This document shows positions 11,289-18,975 of a DNA stretch of 64,000 nt, piece by piece. Within the stretch, counting starts at the first letter, position 1; each line of letters starts with the position of its first letter. A program made the translations under genes and the position numbers. This DNA comes from Candidatus Epilinea brevis (GTDB lineage Bacteria; Chloroflexota; Anaerolineae; Epilineales; Epilineaceae), in NCBI GenBank assembly GCA_016710785.1, contig JADJUE010000009.1, positions 620,001-684,000 on the forward strand, in the 5' to 3' direction. The notes under the pieces are model-generated. The model had not been told where the DNA came from and searched no databases. It saw nothing but the letters and a program-made list of their open reading frames with translations.

Positions 11289-12062
11289 ATGAGCACGATG
11301 AGCTTCTCGCTGCGAATCTGGCGCCAGGACGGACCGAACCTGCCGGGCGCCCTGCAGCGCTACACCGTCCACGGCGTCACCGACGACATGTCCATCCTGG
11401 AACTGCTCGACCGCCTCAACGAAGACCTGATCGCCCAGGGGCAGGATCCGGTGGCCTTCGATTCGGACTGCCGTGAGGGCATCTGCGGCACCTGCGGCCT
11501 GGTGATCAACGGCGTCGCCCATGGCCCCAAGAGCCAATGCACCACCTGCGAACTGCGCATGCGCGAGTTTCGCGGCGGGCGCACAGTGGATGGACTGCTC
11601 GAGATCACGGTGGAGCCTTGGCGCGCCGGCCCCTTCCCGATCATCAAGGACCTGGTGGTGGACCGCACGGCTTTCGACCGCATCATCGCCGCGGGCGGCT
11701 ATGTGACGGTCAACGCCGGCTCAGCCGGCGAGGCCAACGATCTGAAGATCGCCAAGCCGGATGCCGATGCGGCGATGGACGCGGCTTCCTGCATCGGCTG
11801 CGCCGCCTGTGTGGCGGCCTGCCCCAACGCTTCGGCCTCGCTCTTCACCGCGGCCAAGATCGCCCAGTTCACCCATCTGCCGCAGGGAGCGCCGGAGCGT
11901 GCGCGGCGCGCGCTGCGCATGGTGGAGCAGATGGACGCCGAGGGCTTCGGTGACTGTTCGAACCACGGCGAATGCGAGGCGGTCTGCCCCAAGGGCATCT
12001 CCATCAGCAACATCGCCGTGATGCGGCGCGAGTTCGCCAAGGCCCTCCTGGGCGGGGGCTGA
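11289..12062 (+). CDS. sdhB: Succinate dehydrogenase iron-sulfur subunit
   Basis: 257 aa. ATG 11289 (MSTMSFSLRI) is chosen; a longer frame from 11073 lies entirely within sdhA. The [2Fe-2S] ligands are C61, C66, C69 and C84. The [4Fe-4S] set is C168, C171, C174 in CIGCAAC. The [3Fe-4S] set is C178, C223 and C229, with C233 completing the four-iron cluster by family analogy. Electrons pass from SdhA FAD through these clusters to the haems of SdhC. Confidence 0.95.
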   Translation: MSTMSFSLRIWRQDGPNLPGALQRYTVHGVTDDMSILELLDRLNEDLIAQGQDPVAFDSDCREGICGTCGLVINGVAHGPKSQCTTCELRMREFRGGRTVDGLLEITVEPWRAGPFPIIKDLVVDRTAFDRIIAAGGYVTVNAGSAGEANDLKIAKPDADAAMDAASCIGCAACVAACPNASASLFTAAKIAQFTHLPQGAPERARRALRMVEQMDAEGFGDCSNHGECEAVCPKGISISNIAVMRREFAKALLGGG

Positions 12063-12081
12063 GCCGATCGGAGCGGCGCAG

Positions 12082-12648
12082 GTGGCTGACCAGGGCGATG
12101 CGGGGGGCGCGCGATCCGATGGGATCCGGCGCGTCCTCTCGCTGCTGGCCATCGGCGGCGGGGTGGGCCGCTTGCGGCCCGCGCCGGGCACCTGGGGTTC
12201 GGCGGCGACGGCGGTGGCCATCTGGGCCGGCTGGGGCCTGCTGCCGGGCTGGGCTTGGACAGTCTTGGCCCTGGTCGTCCTGCTGATCGGTGAACGCGCC
12301 GTCGCGGCCTACACCAGGGGCCGGACGGAGCACGACCCCTCGGAGGTGGTCATCGACGAGGTAGCCGGTATGCTGGCGGCGGCCGCGGTGGTGGCCGCGG
12401 GCAAGGGCCTGCCGGCCTTGGCGGGACGGACCTTGGCGGACGCCTCGGCCGCAGGCCGCTTCGGATCGGCCTTCGCGACCGTCCTGCTCATCTTCCTCCT
12501 CTTCCGCCTCTTCGACATCGCCAAACCCGGCCCCATCGGCCTGATCGATCGCCGCATGAACAGCCCGCTGGGCGTCATGCTGGATGACGTGCTGGCTGGC
12601 ATCCTCAGTGGGATCGCGGCCATCGCCATCATCGCCGTCACGTCCTGA
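12082..12648 (+). CDS. pgpA: Phosphatidylglycerophosphatase A
   Basis: A 188-aa integral membrane phosphatase converting phosphatidylglycerol phosphate to phosphatidylglycerol. Family signatures are visible: PAPGTWGSAATA near residue 34, DPSEVVIDEVAGM at ~85-97 with the acidic metal-binding residues, and FDIAKPGPIGLIDRR at ~145-160. Several hydrophobic helices are predicted. The start is GTG 12082. It sits 20 bases after sdhB and 12 before xth, so is probably in the same transcript although functionally unrelated. Confidence 0.92.
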   Translation: MADQGDAGGARSDGIRRVLSLLAIGGGVGRLRPAPGTWGSAATAVAIWAGWGLLPGWAWTVLALVVLLIGERAVAAYTRGRTEHDPSEVVIDEVAGMLAAAAVVAAGKGLPALAGRTLADASAAGRFGSAFATVLLIFLLFRLFDIAKPGPIGLIDRRMNSPLGVMLDDVLAGILSGIAAIAIIAVTS

Positions 12649-12659
12649 GGAACGCAAGC

Positions 12660-13439
12660 ATGTCCGATCTGCACCTGGTATCCTGGAACGTCAATGGCGT
12701 CCGCGCCTTGGGGCGCAAGGGCTTTCTCGACTGGCTCGACCACAACCGGCCGGACGTGTTGGGCCTGCAGGAGATCAAGGCGCGGCCGGAGCAATTGGAC
12801 GATGACCTGCGGCTGCCAAACGGGTACCATTGCCATTGGCATCCCGCGCAGCGCGCCGGCTACAGCGGGGTGGCGATCCTGAGCCGCGAGCAGCCGTTGG
12901 ATGTGGTCGAAGGACTGGGCGAGTCGCGCTTCGATGACGAAGGCCGGACGCTCACCGCCCGCTTCGCCGATTTCGACTTCGTGACCGCCTACTTCCCCAA
13001 CGGCAAGAACGACCTGTCCCGGGTGCCCTACAAGCTGGCCTACTGCGAGGCCTTCCTGGCCTACGTGGAGGGCCTGCGAGCCTCGGGCCGCAACGTGGTG
13101 TTCTGCGGCGACGTCAACACGGCTCACCATGAGATCGACCTGGCCCGCCCCAAGGAGAACCGCAAGGTGACCGGCTTCCTGCCGGAGGAATGCGCCTGGA
13201 TGGACCGCCTGACCGCAGCCGGCTGGGTCGACGCCTATCGGCGGCGGCATCCGGAGCAGACGGGCGCCTACAGCTGGTGGTCCTTCCGCTCCGGCGCTCG
13301 CGAACGCAACATCGGCTGGCGCATCGACTACTTCTTCGTCAACGAAGAGCTGTGGCCGCGGGTGCAGGCGGCGGCCATCCACCCGGACGCCGGGGGCAGC
13401 GACCATTGCCCGGTGAGCATCAGGATGCTGCTGCCATGA
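12660..13439 (+). CDS. xth: Exodeoxyribonuclease III (AP endonuclease)
   Basis: A 259-aa EEP-fold nuclease of the ExoA/Xth family acting at abasic sites and on 3' ends. Motifs are intact: SWNVNGVRA near the N-terminus, LQEIK with the metal-binding Glu (~36), CGDVNTAH (~146-153), YSWWSFR, WRIDYFF and the C-terminal GSDHCPV catalytic His. It overlaps polX by 4 bases (ATGA), pairing an AP endonuclease with a gap-filling polymerase, a base-excision-repair arrangement. Confidence 0.95.
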   Translation: MSDLHLVSWNVNGVRALGRKGFLDWLDHNRPDVLGLQEIKARPEQLDDDLRLPNGYHCHWHPAQRAGYSGVAILSREQPLDVVEGLGESRFDDEGRTLTARFADFDFVTAYFPNGKNDLSRVPYKLAYCEAFLAYVEGLRASGRNVVFCGDVNTAHHEIDLARPKENRKVTGFLPEECAWMDRLTAAGWVDAYRRRHPEQTGAYSWWSFRSGARERNIGWRIDYFFVNEELWPRVQAAAIHPDAGGSDHCPVSIRMLLP

Positions 13440-15166
13440 CCAACCCCGAAGTGGTCGCCATCCTGGAACGGATCGGCGACTTGCTCGAGATCAAGGGCGA
13501 GAGCCGGTTCAAGGTGATCGCCTACCGCAAGGCCGCCGAACAAGTGCGGGACCTGGGCCGCGACCTGGCAGCCGTCCATCGCGAGGGCGGCTTGGACGCG
13601 ATCCCCGGCTTTGGCGCGGCGATTGCCGCCAAGGTGGCCGAACTGCTGGATACCGGTAGTCTCGGTTACTACACGAAGCTCATCGAGGAGATCCCGGCTT
13701 CGCTGGCCGAGCTCCTGCGGGTGCCCGACATGGGACCCAAGAAGGTCAAGCTGCTCTGGGAGCAACTCGGGGTCGTCGATCTGCCCGGCCTGGCGGCCGC
13801 GGCCGCGGCCGGGCGCCTGCGCGACCTGCCGGGCATGGGCGAGAAGTCCGAGGCGCGCGTCCTGGCCGGCATCCAGGCGATGGCCACCCGCAGCGACCGC
13901 GCGCCCCTGGGCGACGCCCTACCGGTGGCCGAAGCCATCGCCGCCGACCTGCGCGCCTTGCCGGGTGTGGTGGCGGTGGAGCCGGCCGGCAGCCTCCGGC
14001 GCCGCAAGGAGACCGTGGGCGACCTCGATATCCTGGCCGCGGCCGTGGACGCCGCACCGGTCATCCAGGCCTTCGTGAGCCGACCCGATGTCGGCCGCAT
14101 CCTGGGACAGGGTCCGGTCAAGGCCTCCGTCGAGCTGGTGACCGGCATGCGCGCGCAGCTCTGGGTGCATCCGCCGGCGCATTTCGGATCGGCCCTGCTC
14201 TATGCCACCGGCTCCAAGGACCACAACGTGGCCCTGCGGGAGTTCGCCCTCGCGCAGGGGCTCAGCCTCAGCGAGCATGGCTTGAAGCGCCTGGCCGACG
14301 GCGAGGAAATCCGCTTCGCGACGGAGACGGCCCTCTATGCTGCCCTGGGTCTGCCCTTCATCGCCCCCGAACTGCGCGAAGGCCGCGGCGAAGTCGCCGC
14401 CGCCCGCGCCGGCCGCCTGCCGCGGCTGGTCGAGAGCTCCGACGTGGTCAGCACCCTGCACAACCACAGCGACTGGAGCGACGGCAAGGCCACCATCCTC
14501 GAGATGGCCGAGGCGGCGATCGCCCGCGGCCTCAAGGTGCTGGCCATCACCGACCATTCGGGTGGCCTGGGCATCACCCAGGGACCCAAGGAGAAGGACC
14601 TGCCGCGCCAACGCGAGGCCGTCCGCGCCGCGCAGGTCCGGCTGGGCGACCGCATCCGCCTGCTCCAGGGATCAGAGGTGGAGATCCGCGCCGACGGCAG
14701 CCTGGACTTCAGCGACGCCGCCCTGGCACAGTTGGACATCGTCGTGGCCAGCATGCACGTGTCCCTGCGCCAGAGCCGTGACCAGGTGACCGCGCGCATG
14801 CTGGCGGCCATCCACAACCCGCATGTCGACATCATCGGCCATCCCACCGGCCGCATGATCCCCGACCGCGCCAGGGCCGACCTGGACCTGGACGCGGTCC
14901 TGGCCGCGGCCGCGACGACAGGCGTGGCCTTGGAGATCAACGCCAACCCCCGGCGGCTGGACCTCTCGGACGTGCTGGCGCGGCGAGCATTGGAGGCGGG
15001 CTGTCTGCTCAGCATCAACACCGACGCCCATCAGCCCGACCATTTCGACTTCCTGCATTTCGGCGTCGCGGTGGCTCGGCGCGCCGGGGCCGAGCCGGAG
15101 CGGATCATCAACTGCTGGACCCCGGAGCGGCTGCTGGCTTGGCTGGCGGACCGAGGTCGGCCATGA
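13436..15166 (+). CDS. polX: Family X DNA polymerase with C-terminal PHP domain, lacking the third catalytic Asp
   Basis: 576 aa. An N-terminal helix-hairpin-helix 8-kDa domain (~1-90) and thumb HhH (~100-150) lead to the nucleotidyltransferase palm. Palm motif GDLDIL supplies D196 and D198. At the third aspartate position (usually in a VDLR-type motif) the sequence reads MRAQLWV with Q241. The downstream motif ATGSKDHNVALR is intact. The PHP domain (~340-565) keeps HNHSDWSDG, TDH, GSEVE, SMHVS, GHPTGR and NTDAHQ, so a 3'-5' exonuclease/AP activity is likely preserved. Start ATG 13436 overlaps xth. Confidence 0.93.
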   Translation: MTNPEVVAILERIGDLLEIKGESRFKVIAYRKAAEQVRDLGRDLAAVHREGGLDAIPGFGAAIAAKVAELLDTGSLGYYTKLIEEIPASLAELLRVPDMGPKKVKLLWEQLGVVDLPGLAAAAAAGRLRDLPGMGEKSEARVLAGIQAMATRSDRAPLGDALPVAEAIAADLRALPGVVAVEPAGSLRRRKETVGDLDILAAAVDAAPVIQAFVSRPDVGRILGQGPVKASVELVTGMRAQLWVHPPAHFGSALLYATGSKDHNVALREFALAQGLSLSEHGLKRLADGEEIRFATETALYAALGLPFIAPELREGRGEVAAARAGRLPRLVESSDVVSTLHNHSDWSDGKATILEMAEAAIARGLKVLAITDHSGGLGITQGPKEKDLPRQREAVRAAQVRLGDRIRLLQGSEVEIRADGSLDFSDAALAQLDIVVASMHVSLRQSRDQVTARMLAAIHNPHVDIIGHPTGRMIPDRARADLDLDAVLAAAATTGVALEINANPRRLDLSDVLARRALEAGCLLSINTDAHQPDHFDFLHFGVAVARRAGAEPERIINCWTPERLLAWLADRGRP

Positions 15167-16794
15167 ACGCCGGTCAGCCCGACGAGCGGGCCGACGAGCG
15201 GGCGGATGAGGAGGCGGACCGCCTGCTGGAACGCCTGGCCGACGCCGCCGATCTGCTGGAGGCCATCGACGCCGACCGTGGCCTGCTGGCCGACGTGCCC
15301 TACGACCTCATGCAGCGGCTGCTGGTGGCCGCCGGTCGCGCCATCCGCCCCAGCGACGAGGCCCGCCGCAGCCTGTCCAAGGCCCGCCGGCGGATGGAAC
15401 GGGATTACCGACGGGCCCGCGACGAGGCCCTGTTGTCGCAGACGGGCATCCGTCAGGCCCGCGCCGAGCCGGTCTTCCAGACGCCGCCGCTGCTGCCCCA
15501 TCGCCGCGCACCCAAGGAGCCGGCCCTGTATGCCGGGCTGGCGGACGACGGCGACAGCGCGGATGACGTCGTTGGCCAGGTACTGGAGGATCGCACCTGC
15601 TACGTCTGCAAGGCCGCCTTCAGCGCCATCCACCATTTCTACGATCACCTCTGCCCCGCCTGCGCCGCCTTCAACCTGGCCAAGCGCGAGCAGACCGCCG
15701 ACCTGCGCGGACGAACGGCCCTGGTCACCGGCGCGCGGGTGAAGATCGGCTACCAGGCGGCCGTCAAGCTGCTCAGGGCCGGCGCGCGGGTCATCGTCCT
15801 CACCCGCTTTCCGCGCGACGCGGCGCGGCGCTATGCCTTGGAGGCCGACGCCTCCGACTGGGCGGATCGCCTGGCCGTCTACGGCATCGACCTCAGGCAC
15901 ACGCCGAGCGTCGAGGCGCTGTGCGAAGAGCTGTGCGCCGTGGAGCCACGGCTGGACTTCATCCTCAACAACGCCTGCCAGACGGTGCGCCGGCCGCCGG
16001 GTTTCTACCGCCACCTCATGGCGGAGGAGCTGGCCCCGTTCAGCAGCCATGGCATCCTGGCCCGCGCCTTCCTCGCCGGCGACGAAGCCTTCCGCGGCGG
16101 GCTCCTGCGCCAGGCCCTGCCGCGGGCGGGCGGCGAGGATTCCGCGGCCGGCCTGGCGGCACCGGAACTGGTGGGCCACGCCACCGGCATCCTGCACGCC
16201 GCGCGGCTCAGCCAGCTGCCCTTGCTGGTCGAGGACGCGCTCCATGATCCGGCCCTCTTCCCCGAGGGCCATCTGGACCAGGACCAGCAACAGATCGATC
16301 ACCGCGACAAGAACAGCTGGCGCCTGTCCCTGGCCGAGGTGCCGGCCGTGGAGCTCCTCGAGGTGCATCTGGTCAACGCGGTGGCACCCTTCATCCTCAA
16401 CGCCCGGCTCAAGCCGTTGATGCTGCGTACTCCGGAACGCGACAAGCACATCGTCAACGTCTCGGCCATGGAAGGCCAGTTCTACCGCGCCTTCAAGACC
16501 GACAAGCATCCGCATACCAACATGGCCAAGGCCGCGCTCAACATGATGACCCGCACCTCCGCCCCGGATTACGTCAAGGACGGCATCCACATGAACGCGG
16601 TGGATACCGGCTGGGTGACCGACGAGGATCCGGCGGCCATCGCCGCGCGCAAGCGCCAGGAGCATCGCTTCCACCCGCCGCTGGACATCGTCGACGGCGC
16701 GGCGCGCATCTGCGACCCGATCTTCGCCGGCATCAACAGCGGCGAGCATGTCTGGGGGCAGTTTCTGAAGGATTACCGGCCGACGGATTGGTAA
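15163..16794 (+). CDS. Atypical short-chain dehydrogenase with N-terminal coiled-coil and zinc knuckle
   Basis: 543 aa from ATG 15163, which overlaps the polX stop by 4 bases. Residues ~1-120 are charged and helical. C146/C149 and C164/C167 form a CxxC...CxxC zinc knuckle. The Rossmann SDR domain (~185-540) has LVTGARVKIGY as its cofactor motif and NNACQT in place of NNAG. The catalytic YxxxK is not canonical: the Lys in NMAKAALNMM is preceded by Thr at the Tyr position. I recall a conserved family with this architecture in bacteria and plants, but substrate and even activity are unknown to me. Confidence 0.8.
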   Translation: MNAGQPDERADERADEEADRLLERLADAADLLEAIDADRGLLADVPYDLMQRLLVAAGRAIRPSDEARRSLSKARRRMERDYRRARDEALLSQTGIRQARAEPVFQTPPLLPHRRAPKEPALYAGLADDGDSADDVVGQVLEDRTCYVCKAAFSAIHHFYDHLCPACAAFNLAKREQTADLRGRTALVTGARVKIGYQAAVKLLRAGARVIVLTRFPRDAARRYALEADASDWADRLAVYGIDLRHTPSVEALCEELCAVEPRLDFILNNACQTVRRPPGFYRHLMAEELAPFSSHGILARAFLAGDEAFRGGLLRQALPRAGGEDSAAGLAAPELVGHATGILHAARLSQLPLLVEDALHDPALFPEGHLDQDQQQIDHRDKNSWRLSLAEVPAVELLEVHLVNAVAPFILNARLKPLMLRTPERDKHIVNVSAMEGQFYRAFKTDKHPHTNMAKAALNMMTRTSAPDYVKDGIHMNAVDTGWVTDEDPAAIAARKRQEHRFHPPLDIVDGAARICDPIFAGINSGEHVWGQFLKDYRPTDW

Positions 16795-16995
16795 CTTCGG
16801 TGGCGCGGGAAGCCCTACGCTACGCGACTGGCCGCCGGCGCGTACATCACCCGGCACATCGCGCCGGCGCCGGCAGGCGCGCCATCGCCTGGATCACCTG
16901 CTTTCCTTCACCCAGCCCCTGAAGCATAATGCGCGATCGAGCCTGGCCTTCCCAACATCGCGCTGCTTCCAGCCCCACTCAAGGAGCGTCGGCCC
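16795..16995 (+). promoter_or_regulatory. Intergenic inverted repeat and weak promoter before the SPFH pair
   Basis: A perfect 10-bp inverted repeat (CGCCGGCGCG 16833-16842, CGCGCCGGCG 16860-16869, 17-base loop) follows the SDR gene; no T-tract follows, so an intrinsic terminator is doubtful. A CATAAT -10 (16925-16930) with a poor -35 (TTTCCT 16902-16907, 17-base spacing) could drive the SPFH genes. Confidence 0.35.
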
Positions 16996-17991
16996 ATGAC
17001 CTTCCTCTTAGGCGCCGTATTCGGCTTCATCGCCTGGTTCTTGTCGCGTTACCTGCTCGCCGGCCTCTATACCGTCGATCAGAACGAGCGGGCGGTGAAG
17101 ACCAGCTTCGGCCGGGCCCAGCGGTTGGGCACGGCCACCACCCTCGACGACCCGATCTCCGAACCCTTGACCGCCGAACACCGTGAGCGCTACGTCTACC
17201 CGCAGATGCGCGTGATCCCTCCCGGTGGCCCCTACTTCAAGTGGCCCTGGGAACGGGTCCACAAGGTGGCGGTGGCCACCGAGACGGTCAACATGGCCTG
17301 GGATCCGCAGGTGCCCGCGGCCAATCAGAACGGCACCATCCTGGATGCGGTCACCAAGGACCAGTTGAACGTCGGCCTGACCGGCCAGATCCGCTTCCGG
17401 GTCTCTGACCGCAACCTGTACGCCTACCTCTTCGGGGTCAAGGACCCCTTGGCCCATGTCATGGGCTACTTCGTGGCCGTCCTGCGCGAGCGCATCGCCA
17501 ACTTCGAGGCGCCGCCGGTGGATCCGTCGCTGCCGATCGTCGAAGGGACGCCGGACGCCACCATCGTCACCGGCATCTCCATCAACGACATCCGCAAGAA
17601 CCTGCGCGACCTCAACGAGCACATGGATTCGGAATGCCTCTCGTCGGCCGCCCGCTACGGCGTGGTCCTGGACGCCTCCCTGATCACCGGCATCGACCCA
17701 CCCGCCGAGGTGGAGTCCGCCCTGGCGGCGATCAACACCGCCTACAACCAGGTGTCCAGCGACATCAGCCTGGCACAGGCCTCGGCAGACCAGAAGATCG
17801 TGCTGTCCAAGCGGTCGGTCGAGATCGAGACCCTGAAGGCCCAGGCCGAGGTCGAGCCCCTGGTGAAGCTGGCCGACCAGTTGCGAACCCTCAAGCGGGC
17901 GGATCCGGCGGCCCTCGGCACCTACCTGCGCAATGTCCGGCTGACCCTGCTGGACAAAGCCGGCACCATCCTGATGGAGGAGCGGTCATGA
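16996..17991 (+). CDS. SPFH/band 7 membrane protein (first of a pair)
   Basis: 331 aa. One N-terminal transmembrane segment (~1-28) precedes an SPFH domain that begins with the family opening LYTVDQNERAVKTSFG. A helical region (~225-290) follows, rich in Ala/Glu/Lys as in stomatin/HflK coiled coils. Family members form large ring-shaped membrane assemblies, often regulating proteases. AAGGAG lies upstream of ATG 16996. It overlaps the next gene by 4 bases, so the two are probably subunits of one hetero-oligomer, like HflK-HflC, although no FtsH or NfeD gene is adjacent. Confidence 0.85.
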   Translation: MTFLLGAVFGFIAWFLSRYLLAGLYTVDQNERAVKTSFGRAQRLGTATTLDDPISEPLTAEHRERYVYPQMRVIPPGGPYFKWPWERVHKVAVATETVNMAWDPQVPAANQNGTILDAVTKDQLNVGLTGQIRFRVSDRNLYAYLFGVKDPLAHVMGYFVAVLRERIANFEAPPVDPSLPIVEGTPDATIVTGISINDIRKNLRDLNEHMDSECLSSAARYGVVLDASLITGIDPPAEVESALAAINTAYNQVSSDISLAQASADQKIVLSKRSVEIETLKAQAEVEPLVKLADQLRTLKRADPAALGTYLRNVRLTLLDKAGTILMEERS

Positions 17992-18896
17992 ACTTCCTCG
18001 CCGGCTTCATGGCCGCCTTCCTGGGCAGCTTCGTCCTCGTACCTTTGGCGCTCTTCATGCTCCGGCTGGGCGGCCTCTACGCCATCGTGCCCGAGCGCCG
18101 CTGCTTCGTCTACGTCCTCTTCGGCAAGGTACTGGCGGTGATCGACGAGCCCGGCCTGCATTTCCTGTTGCCCAAGCTGGGCCTGCAGGCCTTCGTGGTC
18201 AACTGGTTGGGCCAGCGCTACGAGCTGGACATGCGCCTGGACCAGCAGTACCTGCGCAGCCAGGCGGTGAACTCCGAGGAAGGCGCGCCCATGGGCATCG
18301 GTATCTGGTACGAGATGTTCGTCTCCGACCCGGTGGCCTACCTCTTCAAGAACACCGACCCGCGCGGATCGCTGGCCGCCAACGTCAGCAACTCGGCCGT
18401 GCGCTGCCTCAGCAACCTGCCCCTGGCCGGCATGCTGGTCAACCGCCACACCATGAGCCACACCGTGCGCCTGGAGGTATCGCCCAAGAGCCACGAATGG
18501 GGCTACAAGCTGGGTTCGGTCTATGTGCGCAAGGTGCATTTCCGGGACCATGACATGATTCGCCAGATCGAGAGCAAGGTGGTCAACCGCTTGCGGCAGG
18601 TCACCTCGGCCATAAAGCAGGACGGTGCCAACCAGGTCAGCATCATCGCCAGCAGCGCCGAGCGTCTGGCGGCGGTGGAGTTCGCCAAAGCGGCGGCGGT
18701 TCGCCCGTTGATCGTCGGCCAGGCCTTGGCCGAGGTATCGAAGGACGCCGATGTGTCCGACGCCCTGTTCGAGGTGCTGGAGACCCAGCGCATCGCCGCC
18801 AGCGGGGCCAAGGTGACGATCCTGCCCAAGGGGGCCGGTCTCCTGGCCCAGCTGTTGGCCGGTCGGGGCGCTGAAAGCGTCAGCGGCAAGGCCTGA
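17988..18896 (+). CDS. SPFH/band 7 membrane protein (second of a pair)
   Basis: 302 aa from ATG 17988; the preceding in-frame sequence is a shadow of the upstream gene. A hydrophobic N-terminus (~1-28) precedes an SPFH domain (GGLYAIVPERRCFVYVLFGK, FLLPKLGLQ). A helical C-terminal portion rich in Ala/Ser/Glu covers ~195-255. It lacks the proline-rich tails of flotillins. Organisation parallels HflK/HflC: two non-identical SPFH proteins with overlapping reading frames. The partner protease, if any, is elsewhere. Confidence 0.83.
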   Translation: MNFLAGFMAAFLGSFVLVPLALFMLRLGGLYAIVPERRCFVYVLFGKVLAVIDEPGLHFLLPKLGLQAFVVNWLGQRYELDMRLDQQYLRSQAVNSEEGAPMGIGIWYEMFVSDPVAYLFKNTDPRGSLAANVSNSAVRCLSNLPLAGMLVNRHTMSHTVRLEVSPKSHEWGYKLGSVYVRKVHFRDHDMIRQIESKVVNRLRQVTSAIKQDGANQVSIIASSAERLAAVEFAKAAAVRPLIVGQALAEVSKDADVSDALFEVLETQRIAASGAKVTILPKGAGLLAQLLAGRGAESVSGKA

Positions 18897-18930
18897 AGCC
18901 CGCGTCCGCCGACCCCGATCCGCCGACCGA

Positions 18931-18967
18931 GGGCCGTCGACCTAGGGTCGTCGACCTAGGGCCGTCG
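18931..18967 (+). repeat. Short tandem repeat between convergent genes
   Basis: Two and a half copies of a 14-base unit (GGGCCGTCGACCTA, with one C/T change in the middle copy) between the SPFH gene and the convergent cohesin-like gene. The GTCGAC and CCTAGG palindromes within it could fold as a bidirectional hairpin. Confidence 0.6.
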
Positions 18968-18975
18968 CGATGCCG

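Noticed and set aside
16833..16869. Intrinsic terminator after the SDR gene
   Set aside because: The 10-bp stem is perfect, but the loop is 17 bases and no T-tract follows; kept only as an inverted repeat.
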